A DNA stretch of 64,000 bases. Origin: Petaurus breviceps papuanus (Eukaryota; Chordata; Mammalia; Diprotodontia; Petauridae). Of the stretch, positions 10,561 through 21,854 are shown one piece after another. The stretch's first letter is position 1; the number at the start of each line of letters is the position of its first letter. Position numbers and translations under genes: made by a program. The notes beneath the pieces are model-generated. The model was not told where the DNA came from. It ran no database searches and saw only the letters and a program-made list of their open reading frames with translations. The stretch lies in assembly GCA_028583685.1 (NCBI GenBank), contig JAMXIF010001253.1, positions 73,901,461 through 73,965,460 on the forward strand, given 5' to 3'.

Positions 10561-12053
10561 ATACTAAGTTCTTAATAAAAAGAAATGGGGAGGCATAAAT
10601 TTATCAGTACCTTGTGTTGTTAAGCAAATAATAAACATTATTAACAGAACATTCCAGCTTTGTTCAGAAGGGCCCTAAAAATTATTACAAATTTCCTTAA
10701 GAGAGCTCCCTGGTCCTTTGCTTTCAATGCAAGGACAAGGTTACAGCAATGATTGCTATTGTACAAATAAATAGGTCTCTAAAAAAATGAAATTATACTG
10801 TTTTGAACCTCCTAAAAGATACGGCAGAATGTAATTTCTTATCTCAAGAAATTGGTTGGATGAGAAGTAAATCTTAATCTTTGGCTACCTCCATTCTAGC
10901 TTAATGATACTCATATACCCAAATATTCAAAGACCCAAATTATTTTTACTCATATTGATTGCAATGCTCTTCCACTGCCTCCTGCTTATTGTAATGGGAC
11001 TTATTATAGTCTTAGACTCAAAAGCAGAAATCACCACCTGGGAATCAAATTTTATCACAATATTAAGATATTCTCAACAAGTGTCATTTCCTCAAAAATA
11101 ATTTACTTGACATAGAGTCATACAAAGGTCTCCAGCCAAGAAGAAACAGAAATCACATGAGGACTTCTCTGGAAATAGCATCGAAGAATACCATGTTTCT
11201 GTATCCTTTCTAACTTAGTGGGAAGCATATGCTCCATTTTCAAGCCCATTTGCTATCCAAGAGAGTCAGAGGTCGTCTAAGAAGCACAGGCATGAGGGTC
11301 ATTTTCCAAAAACATGTTGATGAGCTCTGAAAGAATCCGGTAAATTTCCTGGCCTGTAACTATCAGAGATGTAGAAATGTGGATTAGAGAGCATCATTTG
11401 TTTGACTTTCCTTCCTCCATAGCACTTTATCAATTACAGGTTTTTGTAGATTTTTTTCTTTTTTTTTATCATGGACCATACACAAAGGTGTGATAGCAAA
11501 TATTTAATGACTGGCTCACTGGAGGAAAGGTATATAGAACATATTTTTAAGTTTAATTATTATTAATTATTTTTATTATTAAAAATTATTTTTTTCTCCA
11601 AAAAAGTGCCAATTTGTAGCAGTTGCTACAAATTTCTAAAGGTATAAATGCTCATACTGAAATTTTAAGCATCAGTTCTAGTGAGGTAGTTTTAGCTGGC
11701 TCCAGCACACCTCTGGGCATCACTAACAGGTAGTTTTTCCTTGTGCTTAGTAGAGGCCATATCACAGAAATGCAGATTCCCAAATACCAGGGTGTAAAAG
11801 CAAATAAGAAAAGACTGATGGACTAACGGGACTGACTACATCCCATTAGCCAGCAACATAAATACTACAGGGTAGGTCACACACAAAAAAAATCTTTGTC
11901 ACCTTAACTTGCTATTTTCTTCCTTAATGTTGAGTATGACATCTCTCCCTTTTGGCTTAATCTGCCCTGCCCAAGGATCAACTGGCTTGATGTTCAAGAA
12001 TCGTAATATTTTAAAGCTGGAAACATTAGTCCAAGGTATATTTTCTTTGCCAA
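10561..12053. other. Unassigned DNA between the duplicated blocks
   Basis: AT-rich near 11540-11600. A 65-codon frame at 10904-11101 is hydrophobic but matches nothing I know. No repeat family recognised. Confidence 0.4.
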
Positions 12054-12298
12054 ATTGGAATGCCCAAGAGCAAAATCAACTAACAAAGGCATTCATTCCT
12101 ATAAAAGAACAAAATAAATACAAACTAAAATTCTATACAGAAGATACAAAAATGTAAATCAATTTGAAATATATATATATATATAATATAAAAATAAATG
12201 AACTGTAAAAAATGTAAATAAAGCCACTATCTCTGTCCTTGTAAAGCTAACAGTCTAGCTAGGAAGGTAAGATATTCACAGATAACTACAATGGTAAG

Positions 12299-12337
<39 letters not shown>

Positions 12338-12429
12338 TGTGCATCTGTGTTAGTAAATGAGTTTTATATAGTAGTGGTGTTAAACTGAAATAGAAATGGG
12401 GTCCACTAAATCGTATATAAGGATTCTTA
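12054..12429 (+). repeat. Direct duplication, copy B
   Basis: Partner of 10218-10560. Differences include a longer TG run and scattered substitutions. Its right end runs into a complete hAT MITE, so copy B probably represents the source arrangement. Confidence 0.8.
12299..12336. repeat. (TG)n microsatellite
   Basis: About 18 TG units inside duplication copy B; copy A has a shorter, interrupted version at 10451-10472. Confidence 0.95.
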
Positions 12430-12611
12430 TGGGCCATTTATTACTTAGAAAATTACATATATTTGTATACTTTTCTTTTTTAAAAAATTAATTCATTAAC
12501 ACATTAAATTAACAAATCAAAATTGGAAGCTACATTTTTAATCTGGTTTGTGTGCACTCGGGAGTGCTGTGAGCTGTATATGGCCCACAAGACTCCTGTT
12601 TGACCCCTTTG
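12372..12611. mobile_element. hAT MITE (CAGTGGTGTCAAAC-type ends)
   Basis: Left end TAGTGGTGTTAAACTGAA and right end CTCCTGTTTGACCCCTTTG are inverted repeats, with GGGGTCCACTAAATCG and GCTGTATATGGCCCAC inside. This matches a marsupial non-autonomous hAT family I know by sequence. The 8-bp flanks TTATATAG and GTAGATAA agree poorly, so the target site has decayed. Confidence 0.7.
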
Positions 12612-13639
12612 GTAGATAACATCAATGGGATTTCAGAGCAGAAGCTGCTTTTGACTTTGTGCCAACGGGGTGGGGGGAGAGGATGAGGCCAATATTGTAT
12701 AAGAAGTCATGCCAAATATGAAGAATACAGGAAAAAGAAAAGAAACATGAAAAGGCTTACATGAACTGATATGGATGAAATAAAAAGAATCATTAAAAAT
12801 ATTGACAATGAGAACAATAATGCAAATGAAAACAAACTTAAAAGGCAGCAGACTTCTGAGGAATTGGAGGGAGCAATCTTTTTTCTGGAGAACAGATAAT
12901 GAAACTTTCCTCCTCTCAGGAGAAATGTGACGAATTATGAGTAAACAATGTACTAATACACTGTCATATGTGGAAGCTATATCTATTGTTTTCACCTTAC
13001 TAATTTTCTTCATCATAAGTGAATGTTCAGTCACGGTGGTAAGGATTTCAGGAAAGGACAGGTCAAAACAAAAAGCAACAATAAAGAAAGCCCCTCCTTT
13101 TTTTAAAAAAAATATAAGAATGATACCAAATACAACTAACCACTAGGTCAGCTTCACATCTTTTTTTTTTTTAAGCTGATCTGACTTTAAGACATTTTTA
13201 ACTCAAGACACAAAATCAGTGGGGGTTTCCTGATTCAGTTCATTTGCACATTCCAGAAATAACCACTCAGCAGAACTGAAATGATCAAGTTTCCTTTAGC
13301 TTTATCATAAATCACAAAGATTCCAAAATGTCTGTCCACAGCTTTAAGTTTTCAGAAACCATCATGACTAATGAAATATTTATGTTAAAACCTACAGCTA
13401 CTCAGATGGTGTCGCATTCCTTAGAAGAGAGATTTTTACCAAAAGCACCATCTATAAATCGGTCAAACACTTCTTTGATGAAACTCCAGGAATTCTGGGT
13501 TTCTGATATGACAGAAACAACAAATGCTAGATCAAGGAACTCTGGGCATAAATTCTTTGCTCAACATAGCAGATTTAATTTATGGAGCTAATCAGATTTC
13601 AGGGATTCTTTCTTGCATTTAATGTTCATGTAACAATCA
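12612..13639. other. Unassigned DNA, possible L1 relic near 12740-12900
   Basis: GGCTTACATGAACTGATATG at 12753 is reminiscent of the L1 3' region, but the rest does not align by eye. An 87-codon frame at 13328-13591 has no family features. Confidence 0.35.
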
Positions 13640-14720
13640 GTTTATTTACAAATTACCTGATATTACACATACACACAAAAGCAAAATAAAAGGTTTGAAA
13701 AATTATGGAGTTAAATCACTAATAATAGGAAGAATGCAAATCAACACAATTCCAAGGTTTCATCCTAACACACCACACACACAATAAATTGGCAGACAAG
13801 AAATGATGAAAAGTCAGTGGAAAGACAAGTTCACAAATACATTTAGTGGAGCTGTGAGTTGGTCAACATTCTGAAAAGTAATTTAGAATTTTGTTTTTAA
13901 AGAATGACTAAAATGTACATACCCTTTTGACTCAAAGCTTCCTTAGTTAAGCATATGCCCAAAGGTGTTTAGTGATAAAAAAGAGAAGGCTAATATACAG
14001 TAGACCAAAACATTCATAGCAGCACTCTTTACGGCAGCAAAGAATAGATGTTCATTAGGGAATGACTAAACAAATTATGGTATATGAATGTGACAGAAGA
14101 ATTCAAAGAAGCATGGGAATATTCATATAAACTAATGCAGAACAAAGTCATCAGAATCAAAAAATAATAATATGTATGACAAATGCAACAGTGTAAATGG
14201 AAAAAACAACTAAAAGAAAAATACTGAATATTATGCAATTTTTTATTTTTAAGCAATCGGGGTTAAGTAACTTGCTCAAGGTTACACGGCCAGTTATTTC
14301 TGGGTGTGGTGCTGAATGTGTGAGCCCGGAATTGGAGCCGGTACTCTTACTCGCTGAGCCACCTGGCTATCCCTAAGCAATTGGGGTTAAGTAACTTGCT
14401 CAAGGTTACACGGCCAGGTGTTTCTGGGTGGGTGCTAAGTGTCTGAGCCCGGGATTCGATCTCCAGGTCTTCTCAACACTGGAGCCGGTGCTCTTACTTG
14501 CTGTGCTACCTGGCCGCCCCTATTATGCAATTTTCATGTCCAAGTTTGGTCCTAAAGAAGATTTCAGAAAATGAACCTCCTTTCCTTCTTCCTTTTTTCT
14601 GAAAAGGTGGGGGACTACAGATGTGGAATATTATATCTTGTCAGACAAGACAGATGTTTATTAGTTGTGCTGAACTGAAGCTTTCAATTGAAGCTTCATT
14701 AAGGCATGGCATATTGCATA
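13640..14720 (+). mobile_element. Old L1 3' end, split by a SINE
   Basis: Diverged L1 tail: CATAGCAGCACTCTTTACGG, ATGTTCATTAGGGAATGACT, AAACTAATGCAGAACAAAGT, and after the SINE GACTACAGATGTGGAATATT. The dimeric SINE at 14243-14520 sits inside it, flanked by TATTATGCAATTTT on both sides. Confidence 0.7.
14243..14520 (-). mobile_element. Dimeric tRNA-type SINE, copy 1
   Basis: Two related SINE units in one insertion, with perfect 14-bp target duplications TATTATGCAATTTT at 14229-14242 and 14521-14534. In sense orientation the left monomer begins GGGGCGGCCAGGTAGCACAG and ends CCCCAATTGCTT; one A joins it to the right monomer (GGGATAGCCAGGTGGCTCAG), which ends CCCCGATTGCTTAAAAA. There is no A tail between units. 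The right monomer lacks about 27 bp around its B box. Confidence 0.85.
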
Positions 14721-15044
14721 AAGCATAGGGGAAATATATTAAGAAATGAAGGTGAATTAGAAACAAAATATATCAACAAAATAAATTTCAAAACAGAACT
14801 CTTTTGGGGATACAGGGTTGCCTTTATTAACTACTTCCCCACTTTGTTGTCACATACCATTTTTGCTAAGTCTCTTCAGTAAGAAGACCATAAAGATTTT
14901 AACTGTTTGCTACTTGGGGCATGAATTTCACTATAGTTTTATGATTTTGGTCATCTGCATACAGACATTAATTCTGCTGCCAGAATTGTTGAATCAATCT
15001 GCAATCATCTCTTTGAGGGATGACAAAAGAGTGAATTGAGGCGG
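14721..15044. other. Unassigned DNA
   Basis: Nothing recognised. Confidence 0.45.
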
Positions 15045-15197
15045 TGTGTTATAACAGTTACCAGCATGCTGGAGCTCTAAATTCATTGTTACTATTAGCC
15101 ATGTGCCCAGGAGCAAATAACATTCCCTTCTAACTTTTCTTTTCTATAAAATGGGGGTGTTGAACTAGTTTATCTCTAAGGTTTCAATTCTTACTGT
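15045..15197 (+). mobile_element. THER/MIR CORE-SINE
   Basis: Sense words GCCATGTGCCCAGGAGCAAA, TCTATAAAATGGGGGTGTTG and CTCTAAGGTTTCAATTC follow the marsupial MIR order. Confidence 0.65.
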
Positions 15198-15204
15198 TTG
15201 TAAT

Positions 15205-15325
15205 TGAGGCAAGTAGAGGTTGACTGACCTGTCCAAAGTCACATAGTTCCTGAGTGTCTGAGGCAGGATTGAAACTCAGATTTTCTTGACTTCAAATCTA
15301 GTGCTCGGTCCATTTTTTCACCACT
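15205..15325 (-). mobile_element. MIR CORE-SINE tRNA-related part
   Basis: Antisense: CAAAGTCACATAGTTCCTGA, GAGGCAGGATTGAAACTCAG, CTAGTGCTCGGTCCATT. Confidence 0.7.
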
Positions 15326-15387
15326 ATTCATTAGTGGTGGCAGAATGTGTGAGGCTGGGAATGTGTAGGGGAATTATGATTTTGGTA

Positions 15388-15488
15388 TAATAACAGTTCA
15401 CATTTATATGGTACTTTAGTCATAATCATCCTGTGAGGTAGGGACAGGAAGTATTATTTTCCCCCTTTTATAGATGAAACTAAAGTTT
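15388..15488 (-). mobile_element. MIR CORE-SINE 3' part
   Basis: Antisense: CACATTTATATGGTACTTTA, ATCCTGTGAGGTAGG, TTTTATAGATGAAAC. Confidence 0.65.
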
Positions 15489-15494
15489 CTGTGC

Positions 15495-15745
15495 CTTCTT
15501 ATTAACTCTAGGATAAAATACATATTTTCTGTTGATTATTTAAAGTCCTTCACTATTCCAACCTCTTTCTAAGCCGATCCCACATTACACCCTGAAGTGT
15601 AATCCATATTCCTATGAAATGAGCCTACTTGTATATAACAGACAAGCTCTCCTTTCCTACTAGATCCCTCAAGGGAGTTTCAAGTTCCATCTCCCATAGG
15701 AGACCATTACCGATTTCCCAACTGTTAGTGCTTTTCCTCCAGAAA
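15495..15745 (+). mobile_element. L2 LINE, part 1
   Basis: Sense L2 3' region: AACTCTAGGATAAAATACAT, AAGTCCTTCACTATTCC, TTCAAGTTCCATCTCCCATA. It resumes at 17963 after three later insertions (HAL1, SINE, RTE). Confidence 0.65.
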
Positions 15746-15777
15746 TTTTTTTAAAAATTTCTTTTGTATTTCTTTTC

Positions 15778-16026
15778 TTTTTTTTAATGCTTTATTAACT
15801 TCTGATTTACATCATTCGTTTCCGCTAGATTTGGAATTACAAATTTTCTCCCCGTTTTTCCCCTACCCACCGCCCCAAAATAGCAGTCCCACAGGATATC
15901 CCCTCCTCCAATCTGCTCTCTCCCATATTTTCTCCAATACCCCTTTCGACTTTTCCAGTGGATCTCTATGCCTCAGTGCCTGTATATCTTATTTCCCAAT
16001 TACATGTAAGATGGTATTAATAATAG

Positions 16027-16064
<38 letters not shown>

Positions 16065-16963
16065 TATATATTTGAATATTTGATTTTAAAACTTTCAATT
16101 CTAGATTCATTCCCTTCCTTCCTTGTCACCCACCCTTAATGGGAAGATAAGCAGTTCAGTATAGGTTACATGTGTGGCTAATGCAAAACAATAACATAGT
16201 AGATATATTGTAAAAGACTGACTATATTTCCCTCCCTCCCATCCCACCTCCCACTTGTTCCACTCCCTACTTTGATCCCGTCCCTTTTCAAAAGTGGGTG
16301 CTTCCAACTTCCCTCCCCGCCCCAGTCTGCTCTCCCTTCTATCATCCCCCTTCTCATCCCCTTCCCCCCCTATTCTCCTGGAGGGTGAGATACCCTATTT
16401 AGTGTGTATTTCACTCCCTCCTCAAGGCAAATTCAATGGGAATAAGGTTGACCCATTCCCTTTTGCCTTCCTATTCTTCCCCTCCATTGTAACCATTTTC
16501 CCTTGCCTCTTCTGGATGAGATAGTTTACCCCAATCTGTCTCTCCCCATCTCCTCTCATTATATTCCTCTCACCTCTTAATTTCACCTTTTAAGTATCAT
16601 TCCTTCCTGTTAAATTGGTCCTGTGCCCTCTATCTATGTCTGCCTGTAAACATATATACACACATTCACATATGTATTAATATGCCCATATACCCTCATA
16701 TATAGACACATATATGTGTATATATATATATATATATATTTCTAATCCCTTCAACTACTGAGAAAAGTTTCATAAGTTACAATTATTGTTTTTCCATATA
16801 GGAATGTTAATAGTTCAACTTTGATAAGTTCCTTATGATTCTTTTTCCCTGTTTACCTTCTCATGCTTCTCTTGCTTCTTGTATCTGAATGTCAAATTTT
16901 CTATTCAGCTCTGGTTTTTTTTAGCAAGAATGCTTGAAAGTCCTCTATTCCACTGAATGACCA
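15778..16963 (-). mobile_element. HAL1 3' half, copy 2 (5'-truncated)
   Basis: Same 3' sequence as copies at 1693 and 54843, ending just inside ORF1. Target duplications CTTTTGTATTTCTTTTC (15761-15777) and TTTTTGTATTTATTTTC (16964-16980). Two TA/CA repeats (16027-16070, 16711-16739) occupy element positions that hold other simple repeats in the sister copies. Confidence 0.85.
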
Positions 16964-16982
16964 TTTTTGTATTTATTTTCAA

Positions 16983-17180
16983 GGACAGTATAAAATAGTT
17001 GATAGAGAATTGGCTTCAGAGACAGGAAGGCCTGGGCTGAAGGTTTACCTCTCTTTGGCCCAGGCAATTTTCTAAGACTCTTAAGTTGCCAAAGAGCTGC
17101 TGATCTTCATTGATTAAGGAAATTTCCTCACCCAGGAATTTCCTTCACTGATGGAATTTCAGGTATGGACCAGATTTTGA
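16983..17180 (+). mobile_element. tRNA-type CORE-SINE with AACTCTCTAAGACT body
   Basis: Head AGAATTGGCTTCAGAGACAG, then CAGGCAATTTTCTAAGACTC, AAGTTGCCAAAGAGCTGCTG and a TTTCCTCACCCAGGAATTTC block. This body recurs at 39120 and 58876 and is distinct from MIR. Confidence 0.65.
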
Positions 17181-17195
17181 AATCATTCCTCTGTG

Positions 17196-17962
17196 TATGT
17201 ACTGTTTCTGATGAAGAGGAATTAAGAAGTCTCTAATGAGGGTGAAAGAGGAGAGTGTAAAAGCTGGCTTGAAGCTTAACATAAAAAAACAAAACTAAGA
17301 TCTTGGCAACTGCATCACTGCCTGGAAAATATAGATAGAAGAAATGGAAACAGTGTGAGATTTTATATTCTTGGGCTCAAACATCACTGAAGATTGTCAC
17401 TGCAGTAATGAAATTAAAAGACTCTTGCTTCTTGGGGGAAGAGGAGGAGGAACCTATAATCTGGACAGCATACTAAAAAACAGAGACATCACCTTGCTGA
17501 CAAAGGTCTGTATAGTCAAAGCTGTGGTTTTGCAGTAGTAATATATGGCTGTGAGAATTGGACTACAAGGAAAGTTGAGCACTGCAGAATCAATGCTTTC
17601 AAATTGTAGTGCTGGAGAAGACTTCTAAGAATCCCTTGGACAGCTGAGAGATAAAATTGGTCAATACTTACAGAAATAAATTCAGGCTACTCACTGGAAG
17701 GTTAAATACTGAAGCTGAAATTTAAACACTTTGGCCACATTATGAGAAGATGGGACTCACTGGGAAAGACACTGATGCTGGGAAAGATTGAAGTCAAAGG
17801 AAAGAGCAATGAGAGAGGATGAGATGGATAGCTAGTGCCATGGAAACAATGAAGATGAACATTGAGAGATAGTGAAACACAGAAGGGTCTGGCCTTCTAT
17901 GACATGTCCATGGGATCATGAAGAGCTGGACATGGCTGAGAGACTGAATGACAACAACAACA
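17196..17962 (+). mobile_element. BovB/RTE LINE 3' end
   Basis: Sense RTE coding relic and tail: GGGTGAAAGAGGAGAGTGTA (from the MRVKEES stretch after the YADD box), TTTTATATTCTTGGGCTCAA, ATATGGCTGTGAGAATTGGA (YGCE), GAGAAGACTTCTAAGAATCC (WRRLLRIPW), GCCACATTATGAGAAGATGG (GHIMRR), then CATGAAGAGCTGGACATGGC and ACAACAACAACA. Several frame breaks. The tail is shared with the RTE-tailed SINEs in this window. Confidence 0.85.
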
Positions 17963-18085
17963 GTATATATTGTTTCCGCCAGTAGAATATAAGCTCTTTG
18001 AAGGAAGAGTAATGTATTTATGTCTTCGGGTTCCTGATGTCCATCGGCGTGCATGGCACAAAGTAAGAGCTTAAAAAATGATTGC
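17963..18085 (+). mobile_element. L2 LINE 3' end, part 2
   Basis: CAGTAGAATATAAGCTCTTT, then GCATGGCACAAAGTAAGAGC and AAAAATGATTGCTGAAT: the terminal piece of the L2 begun at 15495. Confidence 0.65.
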
Positions 18086-18087
18086 TG

Positions 18088-18690
18088 AATCAGTCAATCA
18101 GCAATATCTATTAAAAACCTACTTTGTGCCATGGCACTATGCTAGGCAGTGAAAATACAAGTACAGAGATGAAATAATCCCTACTTGAAAGGAGTTTACA
18201 TTCTAATGGTAGAGACAACACTTACATACACAAATATAAGTTAATAAATGCAAATAACTATAATAATGGTATTTATATAGTGTCTACTTTGTGCTAGGCA
18301 CTATGGTAAGAACTTTACAAATTTTTTTTTTCATTTGATTCTCATGACTTTGGGAAGTAAATGCTATTATTATCTCCATTTTACAGTGAAGGAAACAGAG
18401 ACAAATGGATGTCAAGTGACTTGTCCAAGGTCATACAGCTTCTAAGTGTCTGAGGTAAAATTTCAACTCAGGTTGTCCTAACTCCAGACTCAGCACAATA
18501 AATTCAAAGTAGTTAAATACAAGTTTGTTTGGGAGGGATCGAGAAAGGCTTCATGCAAAAGATGGTACTTGAATTCCAACTAAAAAAGAAGAGAGGGGTC
18601 TCTAGGAAGGGTGATAGTGCATTGCAAGAAGGTAGGATGCCCAGTGCCAAGGCATGGAGATGACAGACGGAATGCCACATGTGAAGACCA
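18088..18690 (-). mobile_element. L2 LINE, split by a THER SINE
   Basis: Antisense L2: AAAACCTACTTTGTGCCATG, TCCCTACTTGAAAGGAGTTT, then after the SINE GAGAAAGGCTTCATGCAAAA and TGCCAAGGCATGGAGATGAC. The SINE at 18253-18495 interrupts it. Confidence 0.7.
18253..18495 (-). mobile_element. THER1/MIR CORE-SINE, nearly complete
   Basis: Antisense, full order: TGTGCTAGGCACTATGG, CATTTGATTCTCATGACTTT, CATTTTACAGTGAAGGAAAC, GTCCAAGGTCATACAGCTTC, AACTCCAGACTCAGCAC. Confidence 0.8.
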
Positions 18691-18825
18691 GAGAGAAGGT
18701 TCTTTATTATGTTCCAGACACTGGAAGATATAGGTAAGTGAGGGCCTCAGTCAGGACTTAGACTTGAACCCAGCCTTTCTGGTTTCAAAGCAGGAAGCTC
18801 CAGAACTCTTTTGCTCAAATCATAT
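18691..18825 (-). mobile_element. MIR-like relic (weak)
   Basis: GGACTTAGACTTGAACCCAG and AGAACTCTTTTGCTC fit the antisense tRNA-related part of MIR loosely. Confidence 0.4.
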
Positions 18826-20355
18826 GGCCTTAAAGAAACCAACTGGTATTAGCAAAGCAAAAGCTCACATGTTTTCTCTAATAATACCATCCTGTTATTC
18901 ACTTTGACACTTTGATGAGTTAGGAGCATGTCTCACAGCCTGGCCCCATTGAATTATTGGTGATTACTGAGTGTCTGTTGAAATGAATTCTTTATGCTGG
19001 TAGTAATTTTTGCTTGATGAAAACGTTTTATATTATAGTCTGTGTAGTCATCATTATTTGAAATTTCTATGTAAAGTTAATCAAACCTTGCCAAATATTG
19101 ATAGAGCTAAAATGGTAGCATTTCTACTATGACTTTTGCTGATCATTGTTAGATAATGAATAGTCTTCTTGCTTTTTAAAAATCTCCATGCATCCTAAAT
19201 GTTGTGGTTTGCTGCTTAACAAAATTAGAAGCACAATCCAGGGCTATTGCAGTTATCTCTGCATCTAGCTGCTGAAAAAGGTTTACTCTGATTAGAGAAG
19301 AAAAAGCATTAGCGCTTAGGAGAAGCAAAAGAACCTGCAGACCTGCACAAGGGGCCTATTTCATTTTTCCTAAATGAATTAAAGAATTAAATTAAATTAG
19401 GAAGTGGTAGAAATACCTGCCTTTCCTAATATCTTTCTCAGACATTCTTGCCTCCAATGTTTCTTATCAAGCATTATATAATCAGTAAAATCAGTGACAT
19501 TTTCTATTGCAAGACAATTTCCACACCACTCTGTGTGAGAGACTTGTTTTATACACCAGAGTATTTCTAACCCTCAAATATCTGGTACTGTGCAACTTAA
19601 AAATGAGCTTAATTTTCAACTCCTAGATGAGCAGAAAACCTGCAACAGCCTGATACTCTTTCCAAAAATTCCCTGACCTGAGCGAAGGCCTACTTTTATC
19701 TAAACAAACTCCCTCTCTCTCATCTCAAAGATGAGATGGCCCCTGCTGCTTGCCATTATTGTGGAGCAGGTATGGATGCTGAACCCCAGGGGGTAAGAAA
19801 CCAAAAATATTTGTGTGCATGACAGTCCTGACTCAAAGGAATAGAGAGAAAAGCAGAAATGTCTTAAAATATCTCAGAACATCCCAACTGAAATAAGGCA
19901 GTCAAAACCCAACAATTTTTTTTTTCTGTTTCCAATGGTGTAAGTTGCATCTGTTGGTGTAAGATGGATGATTTTTGTCTAGAAAAAATAGATTTTTTTT
20001 TCACTTTGATGCTTATAAGAGTGGGTCTCATATCAGTATAGACCCAAAGGAGGTTCAATTGAAACATTTTCATCATGATTTTCTCTTTTAGGAAGCATCC
20101 TGCAATTTAGCAAAAAATCTTGCCAGTCAGATAAGAGTTGGCATGCAAATAACTGTCTGCACATCTGGCATACACATGTTTACATGTGAATGTGCAAGCC
20201 AGCCAAACTGGAATGGGCTGTAGCCAGAGCTGTGTCAGTGTTTTCGGCTTTCTCTTGCCTGAAAGATTTTCTTGCACATTATAGAGGAATTAGGGGAGTT
20301 TGGGAGGACAGGAGGTAGATGTGGACATCAATAAGTTTTGACGGCCACAACAGTC
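18826..20355. other. Repeat-poor unique DNA
   Basis: About 1.5 kb with no recognised repeat, gene or long frame, which is unusual here. Possible regulatory or conserved DNA; nothing in the sequence proves it. A short palindrome CACATGTTTACATGTG lies near 20174. Confidence 0.4.
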
Positions 20356-20860
20356 TGTGTGGTTGTAATGGCAAACACAGAAGTAGTTCACACCTTGTTT
20401 CAGCTATTGAATTAACGCCTTGTTTCAGTTCAAGTTTCTTCTGAGCTTTGTATTAAGTCTGTTAAGAAACAGAACGTGTGAACCCCACAACTTGTGAACC
20501 CTAGAACTCGTGAACTCCTGAGATAGGAAGGGGAGGAGCTAATGACCAAATATAAGGAGAAGCCCAGGCTAGAGACAGCAGAACTGAGAAGAAGACTCTT
20601 GTGGTGGCAGAGTCAAGAAGGAGAAAACTTGTGGCATCCCAGCTCTCTGTTTGTCTGCTCTGTCTGTGTTGATGTTTGTTTGTGATACTTTGTACAGAAG
20701 CCCTGGGACTTTACTGGAAGCCCTGAAAGAGGATTTTCTGGTTGTATGTATGGCTCGCCTCATTCTTCAGAAGGTCTAGGGATCTTTCTTTAGTGTGCTT
20801 TCTAATCACTCTTCCCCCACAGCACTGACAAGTAGAACTGTACAAACCAGGACAGCTGGA
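20356..20860 (+). mobile_element. Probable LTR of an endogenous retrovirus (fossil)
   Basis: Starts TGTGTGGTTGTAATGGCAAA, similar to the starts of the two bounded LTRs at 45337 and 51864 (minus strand). It has a GAGGAGCTAATGACC stretch and an AATATAAGG TATA-like box about 190 bp in, then a CT-rich downstream part. I could not find matching flanking duplications, so the right edge is approximate. It could instead be another transcribed unit. Broken relic; no coding part seen. Confidence 0.4.
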
Positions 20861-21190
20861 ACATCATGAATATCTGTGTGACTCAGGTAAGATTGGCAAT
20901 AATGGAGGGAACACTTTTTTCATCTAAAGAGATAGAAAAACCTCAGCAATCTCCTTGAAGACTTATTTCAGTTGTTAAATGGATTAAAAGGTATGATCCA
21001 ACTTTGCATTTCTCCTAAGGATTAGAAGACAGACATCCATGATTGCATAAAACCATCAGGAAATATCTTAACCTCAAGAAAAATTTCTCCTTAGAAAGTA
21101 TCTGATTTCTCCCTAATATTGTTAACTTTCTCATCATCAATGTATTTTTACTATTCTAGAACTAAACTGAAGAAGGTTTTGAGATGAAAA
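20861..21190. other. Unassigned DNA
   Basis: Nothing recognised. A splice-donor-like CAGGTAAGA at 20885 stands alone with no exon evidence. Confidence 0.4.
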
Positions 21191-21194
21191 CTTT

Positions 21195-21352
21195 GGCAAC
21201 TCCTGGAAATTTTCAATTGTGTGACCTTTAGCAAATAAATCACTGCAACCAAAGTTTCCTTATCTGTAAAATAATGGGGATTAGTCTAGTTGGACGCTAG
21301 GGTCCCTACTTGTTCCAGATCGAAAATCCTGAGATCCTAGGTTCTGACACTT
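21195..21352 (+). mobile_element. THER/MIR CORE-SINE
   Basis: TGTGTGACCTTTAGCAAATA, TCCTTATCTGTAAAATAATG, TTAGTCTAGTTGGACGCTAG. Confidence 0.7.
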
Positions 21353-21509
21353 GTTCCAATCTCTGGCCTTGAGAGTGGCCTTAGGCATTTAAAAATGTTC
21401 ATCTAGGGAAAACTCCAAAGTCGTCAGGACTGTTTTGGGGATGCTTGGGAAATTTCCCTTTGAAGCCAGTGTTCTGAAAATCCTTGAGGTTGTTTGCTAC
21501 TAGGGACAG

Positions 21510-21710
21510 TCATCTATCAATAAGTCAAGCCAAATCAAATCAATTAGCATGGATTACATGCTTACTGGATGCCAAGCACTGTGCTAAGTGCTAGGGATAT
21601 AGAGACAAAAACTGCTTTTGCTCTCAGGGAACTCAAAGAAGAATGGGAGAGACAGGATGGAAACAATAGAACGAACTTCAGGTAATCTCAAAAGGAAGGC
21701 ACTGAATAAT
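21510..21710 (-). mobile_element. L2 LINE 3' part
   Basis: CATGCTTACTGGATGCCAAG, CACTGTGCTAAGTGCTAGGG, TTTGCTCTCAGGGAACTCAA. Confidence 0.75.
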
Positions 21711-21854
21711 AACAATGCTGAATACCCTTGAATATGAACTTCTTTGAGCAGCAAAACTACTTATGAATGAATTTACAAAGAAAAGGAATGTACATGGAGT
21801 TTGGAGGTAATGTGTAGCTTAATAAAAGCTCACAGGTCTCATTAAAAAACAAAG

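Noticed and set aside
20880-20895. Splice donor CAGGTAAGA as sign of an exon
   Set aside because: Single motif with no acceptor, frame or transcript evidence.
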